From Treponema vincentii F0403 (GTDB lineage: Bacteria; Spirochaetota; Spirochaetia; Treponematales; Treponemataceae), in contig NZ_KE332512.1 of assembly GCF_000412995.1 (NCBI RefSeq), positions 634,909-698,908 of the forward strand: DNA of 64,000 nt. Direction: 5' to 3'. Below the pieces are notes generated by a model. It ran no database searches. It was not told the origin of the DNA and saw nothing but the letters and a program-made list of their open reading frames with translations. This document shows, in pieces, positions 52,384 through 60,072 of this stretch (its first letter is position 1; every line of letters starts with the position of its first letter). Made by a program: the position numbers and the translations under genes.

Positions 52384-53268
52384 TTAGCGATCCCCGTACA
52401 GCGTGTCTTCGTCGATTAAAGAACTGCTGCTGTCATCCGCTTCTTCTTCGGCTTCGTTCTTTTCCGAAGGGGTATAATTTGAATAATCGGTAATTTCTTC
52501 ATCTTCGCGGTCTTGGTACGGATCGATGCCGGAATCGTTGAAGCCTTCGTCTCCGTCCTGAAGATTTTCGATAATCTTGAGGCCGCTTTCGTTATCCGCT
52601 TCGATAACGGCATTTGCAATAATTTGCGTGAACAAAGAAATCGAGCGGATGGCGTCGTCGTTACCGGGAATCGGATAGTCGATACCTTCAGGGTTACAGT
52701 TTGTGTCGACAACCGCAACGATCGGGATACCCATACGGCGGGCTTCGCTGATAGCGATAGTCTCTTTGCGTGTATCGATGATAAAGATAATGCCCGGCAG
52801 TTCTTTCATCTCTTTAATACCGCCGAGATTCTTTTCGAGTTTTGCTTTTTCTTTCTGCGGCACTGCGACTTCCTTTTTGGTAAGGCTGTCAAAGGTGCCG
52901 TCGTTTTCCATTTTTTCGATTTTCTTGAGGCGGGCAAGGCTTTTCTTAATGGTAGAAAAGTTTGTCAACATACCGCCGAGCCAGCGGTTATTTACATAAA
53001 ACATACCGCAACGTTCAGCTTCTTTTGCAATGGTTTGCTGTACTTGTTTTTTAGTTCCGACAAATAAGACTGATTTCCCTGCTGCGGTTGTCTTACGCAC
53101 CGCGTCATAAGCCTCGCGGATTGCAGTGATGGTTTTCTGCAAATCGATAATGTGGATACCGTTCCGTTCCGCAAAAATGTATTTCTTCATCCGCGGATCC
53201 CAGCGTTTTACCTGATGTCCGAAGTGGACGCCGGATTCGAGCAGGTTTTTCATGGTTACTACTGCCAT
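52384..53268 (-). CDS. rpsB: 30S ribosomal protein S2 with acidic C-terminal tail
   Basis: 294 residues, with GAAGGAG upstream. The core (residues 1-228) has [40 protein letters not shown], and [20 protein letters not shown] with [20 protein letters not shown]. The last 65 residues are a strongly acidic extension ([20 protein letters not shown] then [16 protein letters not shown]) absent from E. coli S2 (241 residues). A similar length is, as I recall, found in other treponemes. First gene of the rpsB-tsf-frr-uppS-cdsA-dxr-rseP block. Confidence 0.97.
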   Translation of the reverse strand: MAVVTMKNLLESGVHFGHQVKRWDPRMKKYIFAERNGIHIIDLQKTITAIREAYDAVRKTTAAGKSVLFVGTKKQVQQTIAKEAERCGMFYVNNRWLGGMLTNFSTIKKSLARLKKIEKMENDGTFDSLTKKEVAVPQKEKAKLEKNLGGIKEMKELPGIIFIIDTRKETIAISEARRMGIPIVAVVDTNCNPEGIDYPIPGNDDAIRSISLFTQIIANAVIEADNESGLKIIENLQDGDEGFNDSGIDPYQDREDEEITDYSNYTPSEKNEAEEEADDSSSSLIDEDTLYGDR

Positions 53269-53335
53269 GGTTACTCCTTCACGAGCTTTTTTAAGCCCAT
53301 CCTTCTCTATTTCTCTAAAAATGCAAGCACCTAAG

Positions 53336-53375
53336 GAAAATCTTCAAAAACCGGAGTTTTTTAAGACTCCCTACT
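53336..53375. repeat. Family F2-like stem-loop upstream of rpsB
   Basis: GGAAAATCTTCAAAAACCGG pairs with TTTTTTAAGACTCCC, a diverged F2 copy between maf and rpsB. On the minus strand it lies in the rpsB leader. Confidence 0.4.
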
Positions 53376-53409
53376 GCATTTTAGGATATTTACACAGCCG
53401 GTATACTTT

Positions 53410-53994
53410 TTACGTAAAGCTATAGCCGTGCTCCGTTAAAATATCATATAACTCATAAATAGGCAAGCCTACAATTCCGCTGTATGAACCTTCTATTTTT
53501 GTAATAAAACAAGCCGCCGTCCCCTGTATGCGGTAGGATCCGGCTGCGCCCTGCCATTCGCCGGTACTCAGATACCAATCGATTTCGGCATCCGACAATG
53601 CTTTAAAAAACACCTGCGAACTGCTGATCCGGGTGGAAATATGCTGCAATTTTTCGTCGTAACAACAAATCGCCGTTATGACCTTATGCGCGGCATTTGA
53701 ATAGGATTGCAGCATCAGCCGGGCTTCATCAATACCGGACGGCTTTCCCATCGGCGTACCGTGCGAAAAAATGAGCGTATCGGCCGCGATAATCCACGGT
53801 GTATTGATCTTGAGCGGGGAACGGAGTACCGCCTCCGCCTTCCGCAGGGCAATCTGCTCTACCGCTTTTTCAGGAGAAAGATCGGGGGCGACAGCCTCTT
53901 CGGCATCCGAGGGGATACTGATGAACGGTATATTCAGCCGTTTAAGAATGTCCTGCCGCTGAGGAGATTTAGATGCAAGGATAATTGGTTCCAT
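53410..53994 (-). CDS. maf: Maf/YhdE-type nucleotide pyrophosphatase
   Basis: 194 residues from ATG 53994 (EPIILASKSPQRQDILKRLN); the open frame reaches 54042 but the extra residues lack family similarity. Motifs are SKSPQR, AEEAVAPDLSPEKAVEQIAL with RKAEAV, WIIAADTLIFSHG, and the C-terminal IEGSYSGIVGLPIYELYDIL. Maf enzymes hydrolyse dTTP/UTP or modified nucleotides to prevent misincorporation. No strong ribosome site is visible at 53994. Confidence 0.9.
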   Translation of the reverse strand: MEPIILASKSPQRQDILKRLNIPFISIPSDAEEAVAPDLSPEKAVEQIALRKAEAVLRSPLKINTPWIIAADTLIFSHGTPMGKPSGIDEARLMLQSYSNAAHKVITAICCYDEKLQHISTRISSSQVFFKALSDAEIDWYLSTGEWQGAAGSYRIQGTAACFITKIEGSYSGIVGLPIYELYDILTEHGYSFT

Positions 53995-54067
53995 CCATAA
54001 CAGTATACGGGAGGCATCATAAAAAAACAAGCAGCCGCTCACAGTTATTAAAAGGGAGACCTGCTAT

Positions 54068-54275
54068 AGGGAATCTCTAAAAACTCGGTTAGATTGCAAG
54101 AGGTAAGCTGCTAAAAGAACACACGTTGTTTTTTTCCGATAAATACTCTATACTTTAACCTCAATTTATTCGGCATACATCAGGAAATCTCTAAAACCCG
54201 AAGCGCATGCAGCGGGTTTTCTTAGATTTACTTATGGGCATCTCTAAAAATTGAAGTTTTCAGAGGTTCTCTCAT
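54068..54275. repeat. Three consecutive F2-type stem-loops
   Basis: Stems start at 54068 (GGGAATCTCTAAAAACTCGG), 54181 (GGAAATCTCTAAAACCCG with CGGGTTTTCTTAGATTT) and 54236 (GGGCATCTCTAAAAATTGAA with TTTTCAGAGGTTCTC). They fill the divergent space between maf and lemA. No gene lies in 54043-54302. The last copy is just upstream of lemA. Confidence 0.65.
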
Positions 54276-54302
54276 GATCTGTTTTATTAGGAGCATCCAT
54301 TT

Positions 54303-54914
54303 ATGAGCAAAGGATTAAAAACAGGACTCATCATTCTCGGCATCATTGTGCTGATTATTTTTTCGCTGTACGGTTGTGTCAGCAGTTCGTATAATTCGAT
54401 GGTAACAGCGGATGAAAACGTGAAAGCGGCATGGAGTCAGGTGGAAAATGTGTATCAGCGCCGTTTTGATTTAATACCCAATCTGGTCAACACCGTAAAA
54501 GGCTATGCGAATCACGAAGAAAAAGTATTTACCGAAATCGCTGAAATGCGTTCCAGAGCAGGCGGTGTTATCAATGTTTCGGACGAGGTCTTAAATGATC
54601 CCGAATCGTTTGAAAAGTTCCAAAAAGTACAGAGCGATTTGGGCGGCGCACTGCAGCGGCTGCTCGCCGTAGCGGAAAATTATCCGGAATTAAAAGCGAA
54701 TGAAAACTTCCGCGACTTGCAAAGCCAGCTTGAAGGAACCGAAAACCGCATCGCCGTGGAGCGGAAGCGCTTTAATGAAGCGGTGCAAACGTACAATATG
54801 CTGGTCAGGCGGTTCCCGCAAGCATTCCTCGCCAATATGTTCGGCTTTAGAGAAAAAGCATATTTTAAGGCTGACGAACAGGCTGCAACCGCGCCTACGG
54901 TTAATTTTAACTAA
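54303..54914 (+). CDS. lemA: LemA family protein
   Basis: 203 residues, with TAGGAG before ATG. It has a single N-terminal membrane anchor (LKTGLIILGIIVLIIFSLYG) with a possible lipobox-like C at residue 25 (FSLYGC). LemA helical domain: NSMVTADENVKAAWSQVENV, YQRRFDLIPNLVNTVKGYAN, LQSQLEGTENRIAVERKRFN and YNMLVRRFPQAFLANMFGF. Function is unknown; LemA proteins commonly pair with TPM-domain proteins, as here 23 bp downstream. Confidence 0.93.
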   Translation: MSKGLKTGLIILGIIVLIIFSLYGCVSSSYNSMVTADENVKAAWSQVENVYQRRFDLIPNLVNTVKGYANHEEKVFTEIAEMRSRAGGVINVSDEVLNDPESFEKFQKVQSDLGGALQRLLAVAENYPELKANENFRDLQSQLEGTENRIAVERKRFNEAVQTYNMLVRRFPQAFLANMFGFREKAYFKADEQAATAPTVNFN

Positions 54915-54937
54915 AGAAACCTTTGTAAGGAAGAACG

Positions 54938-55633
54938 ATGATGAAAAAAGACAAGCTGTTAAAATTGATGAATATTTCTCCGACGCAGATGAGCGAAATT
55001 ACCGATACCGTTGCGGAAGCTGAGAAAAAAACAACGGGAGAAATCGCACTTGCGGTTGTGTATCAAAGCGATTCGTATGCCTTTGTAGAGCTGTTCATTG
55101 CGTTTTGTGCGGTATTTACCGCTTTTTTCATCTTGTTTTTATGCTCCGCCCCTATCTGGAACCTTTTGGAACGCACCGTTTGGTTCCCATCGCCTGCACA
55201 GCTGACGGCGGTTATCGGGGGCGGTGCGGCTGCAGTTGTGCTTATCGTTTATTTTTTGGTAAATATCCCTGCAGTCGACCGGCTGATTATTCCTGATACG
55301 CTGAAAAACCGCCGAGTCTATGCCCGTGCACTGCAGCATTTCGTCGAAAGCGGCGTATATAAAACGGCGGAGCATTCCGGCGTTCTCATTTTTGTCTCCG
55401 TATTGGAGCGAAAAGTGTTTGTTATCGCCGATTCGGGGATTGCCGAAAAAGTAGCGCAAAACGAATGGGACGGTATTTGCAAAATTATGACCGAGGGGCT
55501 AAAAAAACGAAGCGCCGCTCAAGCCTTTGCCGATTCCGTAAAGGAATGCGGAAGGATCCTGCAACAGCACTTTCCCAACAAAGCTGAAAATCCCAATGAA
55601 TTGCCTGACGGGCTTATCTTTTTAGAATCATAG
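54938..55633 (+). CDS. TPM-domain membrane protein
   Basis: 231 residues, with GTAAGGAAG upstream. Residues 15-50 (ITDTVAEAEKKTTGEIALAV) start a TPM (TLP18.3/Psb32/MOLO-1) domain. Two membrane helices (47-72 and 86-110) interrupt it. The remainder is the DUF-like C-terminal part (HSGVLIFVSVLERKVFVIAD, then SGIAEKVAQNEWDGICKIM). The arrangement matches the second TPM gene of lemA-TPM-TPM loci; the secreted first TPM protein is missing here. Probably membrane bound. Confidence 0.85.
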   Translation: MMKKDKLLKLMNISPTQMSEITDTVAEAEKKTTGEIALAVVYQSDSYAFVELFIAFCAVFTAFFILFLCSAPIWNLLERTVWFPSPAQLTAVIGGGAAAVVLIVYFLVNIPAVDRLIIPDTLKNRRVYARALQHFVESGVYKTAEHSGVLIFVSVLERKVFVIADSGIAEKVAQNEWDGICKIMTEGLKKRSAAQAFADSVKECGRILQQHFPNKAENPNELPDGLIFLES

Positions 55634-55636
55634 TTT

Positions 55637-55761
55637 CCTTTTGAAAATATGCATACCGTCTACGGCGTTGCTGCACAAAAATAAATGCTCAACGTACAAC
55701 AAGTACGCCTGCGCTTTATTTTTGTTCGCGCCTTGTATCCGGTATCACTATTTTCAAAAGG
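55637..55761. repeat. Family F3 palindromic repeat, copy 3
   Basis: CCTTTTGAAAATA (55637-55649) and TATTTTCAAAAGG (55749-55761) bound an inner stem ACAAAAATAAATGC / GCGCTTTATTTTTGT. The core is CTCAACGTA ... GTACGCCTGCG. A further partial end (CTTTTAAAAATATGCG) follows to about 55810. It lies 3 bp after the TPM gene stop. The rest of the spacer to 55843 shows nothing. Confidence 0.78.
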
Positions 55762-55843
55762 CTCCTTTTAAAAATATGCGAGCATTTCCTTCGTTGCTGC
55801 ACAAATAGCGTTGTAATTTTATTAAAAGCTGCATTTGCCTGAC

Positions 55844-57247
55844 TTAGAACGGCGGTTTTCTAAAGATGAACTGCCCCCTACCTTTCTCTCCTAGAAATTC
55901 ATTGTTCTTTACGATCAATTCGCCGCGGCTGAATACGGAATCAATTGCGCACTGCACCTTCATTCCTTCATACGTGCAGTAATCGCAGGCGCTTTTCAGG
56001 TTTTTCTTTGTCAGCACTTCTTGGGCATTGGGATTGATGACCGTGATATCGGCATCAGCTCCGGGCAACAGACATCCTTTTTGAGGATACATCCCGAAGA
56101 TGCGGGCAGGATTGGCCGCCATCACCTGTACGAAGCGCTCTAACGAAATCCGCTTTTTTTGTACCCCTTCGGAAAAGATAATCCGTACCCGCTCCTCGAT
56201 ACCCGGAGCGCCGCCCGGACCCTTTGTAAAGTCGCCTTTGGTGTCCATCTTTTCTTTTAACAGGAAAGGGCAATGGTCGGTCGCTACGACTTGGATATCG
56301 CCGTTTGCCAGCCCGAGCCAAAGTGCTTCAATATCTTGCTTTCTGCGCAAGGGCGGCGCCATAATGTATTTGAGCCCTTCGATATTTTCAGGATCATCGG
56401 GACTACCGTTCTCATTCCCGTATTTTTCTTCCGAAAGTGTCAGATACTGCGTGCAAGTTTCAACAAACAGCCGATTAACGTGCTGCCGCCCTTCTACAAC
56501 GCTGATAAGCGCTTCTCCCGTAGAAAGGTGCACAATATACAGCGGAGCATCTTCCGCCAGCTCGGAAAAATGAATCAGCCGGGAAACGGCTTCCGCTTCG
56601 GTTTCGTTGGGGCGGCTGCGGGCATGATAAATAGGCAGCATTTTCTTTTCTTTTACAAACTTCGACCGGAGATAGCTGATAAGCGAATCGTTTTCCGAAT
56701 GGACGGTTAAAATTCCGCCCGCTTCTTTAACGGTTTTCAGCAAGCGGTAAAAGCCCGTATCGTCGATTTTAAATCCGTAAGTCGTATAGGCCTTAAAGCT
56801 CGTAATCCCTTCATTTTTGATGATACCGGATAATTCCTGCAAGATGGCGTCATCGACATGTTGAATAACACCGTGAAAGCTGTAGTCGATAACCGCTTTT
56901 TTGGCAAGCTCATGGTACCGGTCAATGGAATAATGCAGATTGCATCCGGCAGGGCCGAACGCGATGTGGTCGATAACGGAGGTTGTACCGCCGCAGGCTG
57001 CCGCAACGGTACCGGTATAAAAGTCATCGACGGCGCGGTACTGCGGAGACTGCTGCAATTCCAGATGCGTATGAGCATCGATCAGTCCCGGCATAACATA
57101 ACATCCGGGAAATTCATATACGGAATCAAAATCGACGGGATTAAAATGCCCGATTCCGGTTATCGTAGTGCCGGTTATCGCAATGTCCGCATTAAACGTA
57201 TCGTTCTCGGTTACAAGCGTACCGCCCGTTATCAATGTTTTTTTCAT
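55844..57247 (-). CDS. hydA: Dihydropyrimidinase / hydantoinase family amidohydrolase
   Basis: 467 residues from ATG 57247 with GGAGG upstream. Metal site motifs: GLIDAHTHLELQQ (His-x-His), GITSFKAYTTYG (carboxylated Lys), VIQHVDDA / LTVHSENDSL and LYIVHLST (His), and QVVATDHCPF (Asp). It hydrolyses cyclic amides such as dihydropyrimidines or hydantoins in the cytoplasm. It is third in an operon with a symporter and a CyuA-like desulfidase. A CGCCGGG/CCCGGCG hairpin at about 57283-57330 separates it from the latter. The true substrate is open. Confidence 0.9.
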   Translation of the reverse strand: MKKTLITGGTLVTENDTFNADIAITGTTITGIGHFNPVDFDSVYEFPGCYVMPGLIDAHTHLELQQSPQYRAVDDFYTGTVAAACGGTTSVIDHIAFGPAGCNLHYSIDRYHELAKKAVIDYSFHGVIQHVDDAILQELSGIIKNEGITSFKAYTTYGFKIDDTGFYRLLKTVKEAGGILTVHSENDSLISYLRSKFVKEKKMLPIYHARSRPNETEAEAVSRLIHFSELAEDAPLYIVHLSTGEALISVVEGRQHVNRLFVETCTQYLTLSEEKYGNENGSPDDPENIEGLKYIMAPPLRRKQDIEALWLGLANGDIQVVATDHCPFLLKEKMDTKGDFTKGPGGAPGIEERVRIIFSEGVQKKRISLERFVQVMAANPARIFGMYPQKGCLLPGADADITVINPNAQEVLTKKNLKSACDYCTYEGMKVQCAIDSVFSRGELIVKNNEFLGEKGRGQFIFRKPPF

Positions 57248-57282
57248 TAGTAAACCTCCATTTACAAATCGACTGTAAAAAC

Positions 57283-57332
57283 GCCGGGAACTCCGCGAAA
57301 GACAAGTGCTTTCGGAACATCCCCGGCGCATA
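57283..57332 (-). promoter_or_regulatory. Intercistronic hairpin between desulfidase and hydantoinase genes
   Basis: CGCCGGGAACTCCG ... CCCCGGCG forms a GC-rich stem with a small inner AAAGACAAGTGCTTT hairpin. No U-tract follows, so it may be an mRNA stabiliser or attenuator. Confidence 0.35.
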
Positions 57333-57345
57333 ATCGGCGTAAGTA

Positions 57346-58638
57346 CTAGTCTTCCACCATGATTTTTAATATGACCTTATCGGTTTCCCTCATGCCGTCG
57401 GCAGCAACCGAGCCTACCCCGGCAATGGTCTTTTCTATATCGCCTTTCACAATACCTTCGCCCGGTTGGAATACCCTGTTCCGCATGGCAAGATAATGTG
57501 CATTCATTGCCGCGTCGACCGATACGGCAATCTTTGCAGCACATGAAGGCTTTGCGCCGTCACAGACAATCCCCGATACAACGGCAAGGGTATTGGTAAT
57601 GGTCGCGCATACCTGCTCATAGCTGCCGTCTGACAAATATGTAATGCCCGCTCCGCTTCCGCATCCGGCACTGACAGCCCCGCAATAGGCCGAAAGCCGC
57701 CCAATCCGCGTTTTTTGATGAATTGCAATCAGGTTGCTAACCAACAACCCGCGTAAGAGCTTATCATGCGGAAGTTTTTTTTCTTCCGCAAACACGATAA
57801 TCGGTAACGAAGCCGTCAACCCCTGATTGCCGCTGCCGGAATTCGTAACAACCGGCAAGGTACAGCCGCTCATACGAGCATCGGAACCGGCTGCGGCGGC
57901 GGCCTGTGCACGGATTTTTACCGTAACGGCTTGTTCCGCCTGAGCGGCTTCGAGCAGGTTCGCTCCCGCGTTAATACCATAGCGGTGATTCAGCCCTTCC
58001 TGCGCGATGCGGGTATTATATTCAATCTGGCGCTCCAGTACCGGACGGACACGGTCAAGGTCTATCGTATCGGCAAATTCGAGAATCTTCTTTACTGATA
58101 AGCCCGACCGGTCGGTCAACGCAGCGTTCGCACTGGCCGGATCGAACGGAACACTCAGCACATCTTTTCCGTTTTTGGTTGTGTGCACGATATTTGTGTG
58201 CTGATGGATGATCTCAACCGAAGCACTGTCGTTGCCTGCAAAAACTTCCACAATAAAATGCAGAGAAGCAACAGTATCCAATAACGAAACCTTACAGGGA
58301 ACCTTTTCCAAAAATTCCTTTGTACGGGCAATATCGGCTTCGGTTATATCGGCAAGAACTTCAAGCCCCTTATCGGGATTTCCGCCGATAATACCGATTG
58401 CCGCCGCTGCCGGAATTCCCTTCATGTTACCCGAATTGGGAACGGTAACACTCTTTACATTTTTAATAATGTTTCCGCTGCTTTTGATGCACACACGGTC
58501 GGGAATCTTCCCGAGTAAGGCGCGGGCGTGAGCGCCCGCATACGCAATGGCAATCGGTTCGGTACAGCCGAGCGCAGGAACCAATTCTTCTTGAAGAATT
58601 GCAATGAACTGTTTACAGTCAAAGTCCGTAAGTTCCAT
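57346..58638 (-). CDS. UPF0597 / CyuA-type L-cysteine desulfidase
   Basis: 430 residues. The family signature is ALGCTEPIAIAYAGAHAR at the N-terminus. SGCTLPVVTNSGSGNQGLTA, SAYCGAVSAGCGSGAGITYL and VSGIVCDGAKPSCAAKIAVS carry the cysteines expected to hold a [4Fe-4S] cluster. Such enzymes release sulfide and ammonia from cysteine, or act as serine dehydratase relatives. It follows the symporter gene by 3 bp, so the transporter may import its substrate. Hydrogen sulfide from cysteine is a known trait of oral treponemes; its link to this gene is inferred. Confidence 0.88.
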   Translation of the reverse strand: MELTDFDCKQFIAILQEELVPALGCTEPIAIAYAGAHARALLGKIPDRVCIKSSGNIIKNVKSVTVPNSGNMKGIPAAAAIGIIGGNPDKGLEVLADITEADIARTKEFLEKVPCKVSLLDTVASLHFIVEVFAGNDSASVEIIHQHTNIVHTTKNGKDVLSVPFDPASANAALTDRSGLSVKKILEFADTIDLDRVRPVLERQIEYNTRIAQEGLNHRYGINAGANLLEAAQAEQAVTVKIRAQAAAAAGSDARMSGCTLPVVTNSGSGNQGLTASLPIIVFAEEKKLPHDKLLRGLLVSNLIAIHQKTRIGRLSAYCGAVSAGCGSGAGITYLSDGSYEQVCATITNTLAVVSGIVCDGAKPSCAAKIAVSVDAAMNAHYLAMRNRVFQPGEGIVKGDIEKTIAGVGSVAADGMRETDKVILKIMVED

Positions 58639-58641
58639 ACT

Positions 58642-59829
58642 TTAAGCCTGTTTTACCGTTCCATCGGGTTTATAGAAAATACCGCGCAGAATAAGCGCAA
58701 GCGCACCGTCTCCTGTTACGTTACATGCCGTACCGAAGCTATCCTGCAGTGCAAAAATAGCAATCAATAAGCCGGTGCCGATTTCATCAAAGCCGAGTAC
58801 GCTGATAACGATACCGAGGGACGCCATAACCGTTCCGCCGGGTACGCCGGGTGCTCCGACAGCAAATACGCCGAATAGGAACGAGAACAAAACCATCGTC
58901 CCGACCGGGGGGATCGAGCCGTATAGAAGCTGAGATATCGTCATCGCAAAGAATGTTTCGGTTAGAACTGAACCGCACAAATGGGTTGTCGCTCCCAGCG
59001 GGATGGCAAAGTCGACGATATCTGCCGGTAAAACGCTGGATTTATGCGCACAGCGTAACGCAACGGGCAAGGTCGCCGCACTTGACATCGTACCGACTGC
59101 AGTTGCATAGGCAGGGCCGTAGTGCTTTACGACTTCCAGCGGATTCTGCTTTGAAACCGCGCCGCCGATAAGATATAGCAGCGTCATCCAGATAAAATGC
59201 CCGATCAATACGATGATAATAACCTTTAAGAATACCGGAAGCTGGCGGGTTAAGCTGCCGCTGTATGCAAGTTCGGCAAAGGTTGTCGCAATAAAGAACG
59301 GCAGTACCGGTACGATAACACGGTTCACGATTTCGAGCACCATTGCCTGAATCTCTTTCAAGAGTTTTTCAACGGTTGACGCCTTTGTCCAAATAACCGA
59401 AATACCGGCTAATATAGCCAATACCAATGCGGTCATAACCGGCATAATCGGCTGTATGTTCAGCAAGAACGCCGTAGAGGGTATTTCCACCAATTCGGCA
59501 GCCTGTGCAGGAATATGCAGGAACGGAATAAGAATGTATCCTGCTACAGTCGAAAACAGGGATGCCCCGACTGCGGACAAATACGATATCAGCAAAAAGA
59601 CGCCGAGCATTTTGCCTGCATTTGCTTTCAAATCGCAAATTGCCGGCGCAATAAATCCGAAGATAACGAGCGGAACGGCAAAAAAGATCAGTGAACCGAG
59701 TAACTTTTTAATCGTTGCAATAATCCCCATCACCGGAGCGGGTACGAACAGCCCTAACAGCACACCGGCAAGAATCCCCAAGCCAAGTTGCGGTAATAGT
59801 CCCAATTTTCTACCGCTTTGTTTTTCCAT
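58642..59829 (-). CDS. Dicarboxylate/amino acid:cation symporter (DAACS family)
   Basis: 395 residues, with GAGGAGG upstream. About eight membrane helices and two re-entrant hairpins. Family motifs: AYATAVGTMSSAATLPVALR (serine-rich HP1), IPLGATTHLCGSVLTETFFA, and GVPGGTVMASLGIVISVLGF with NVTGDGALALIL. The transporter moves glutamate, serine/threonine or a related solute with sodium or protons. Preceding a cysteine desulfidase suggests cysteine, cystine or serine as substrate, which is inference. Confidence 0.92.
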   Translation of the reverse strand: MEKQSGRKLGLLPQLGLGILAGVLLGLFVPAPVMGIIATIKKLLGSLIFFAVPLVIFGFIAPAICDLKANAGKMLGVFLLISYLSAVGASLFSTVAGYILIPFLHIPAQAAELVEIPSTAFLLNIQPIMPVMTALVLAILAGISVIWTKASTVEKLLKEIQAMVLEIVNRVIVPVLPFFIATTFAELAYSGSLTRQLPVFLKVIIIVLIGHFIWMTLLYLIGGAVSKQNPLEVVKHYGPAYATAVGTMSSAATLPVALRCAHKSSVLPADIVDFAIPLGATTHLCGSVLTETFFAMTISQLLYGSIPPVGTMVLFSFLFGVFAVGAPGVPGGTVMASLGIVISVLGFDEIGTGLLIAIFALQDSFGTACNVTGDGALALILRGIFYKPDGTVKQA

Positions 59830-59903
59830 AATAGTAGACCTCCTCTCTACAATTACAACAGTGATTGCCCGCCAATAAAGCAGGCAAATTCACAACAAAA
59901 AAT

Positions 59904-59933
59904 ATTATATACCCGCTGTTTTTCACTTGTCAA
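59904..59933 (-). promoter_or_regulatory. Near-consensus promoter of the symporter operon
   Basis: On the minus strand, TTGACA (59933-59928) and TATAAT (59909-59904) are both perfect consensus hexamers separated by 18 bp. The symporter ATG at 59829 is about 70 bp downstream. Confidence 0.85.
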
Positions 59934-60005
59934 ACTATAAATGAAAAATTTTTTGATATTTTTAAAATGACATCCTTAGAAAAATTTCATCGTCTCTATC
60001 ACCGC

Positions 60006-60053
60006 CTGATAGACTGACTATGCTATTAGTATAGCCGTTGGGACAATTACTGA
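60006..60053 (+). repeat. Dyad repeat element D, copy 1 (before AAA gene)
   Basis: CCTGATAGACTGACTATG and ATTAGTATAGCCGTTGGG lie adjacent. GACTAT and ATAG(C/T)C form the dyad. The same element occurs at 62906-62957 and, split by a MITE, at 63630-63956. Homology to copy 3 extends about 25 bp upstream, with differences (CTCTATCACCG / CTCTATCATCA). It could be a shared promoter/operator or a recombination site. Confidence 0.7.
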
Positions 60054-60072
60054 AGGGAAAGCGGGGGAAACT

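Noticed and set aside
57248..57331. 28-residue N-terminal extension of the hydantoinase
   Set aside because: It is Arg/Ser-rich, lies in the intercistronic hairpin, and a strong GGAGG site precedes the inner ATG at 57247.
60006..60053. Element D read as an integron attC site
   Set aside because: GTTGGGA is near GTTRRRY, but the matching RYYYAAC core and the characteristic paired boxes could not be found. Left as an open alternative in the findings, not annotated as attC.
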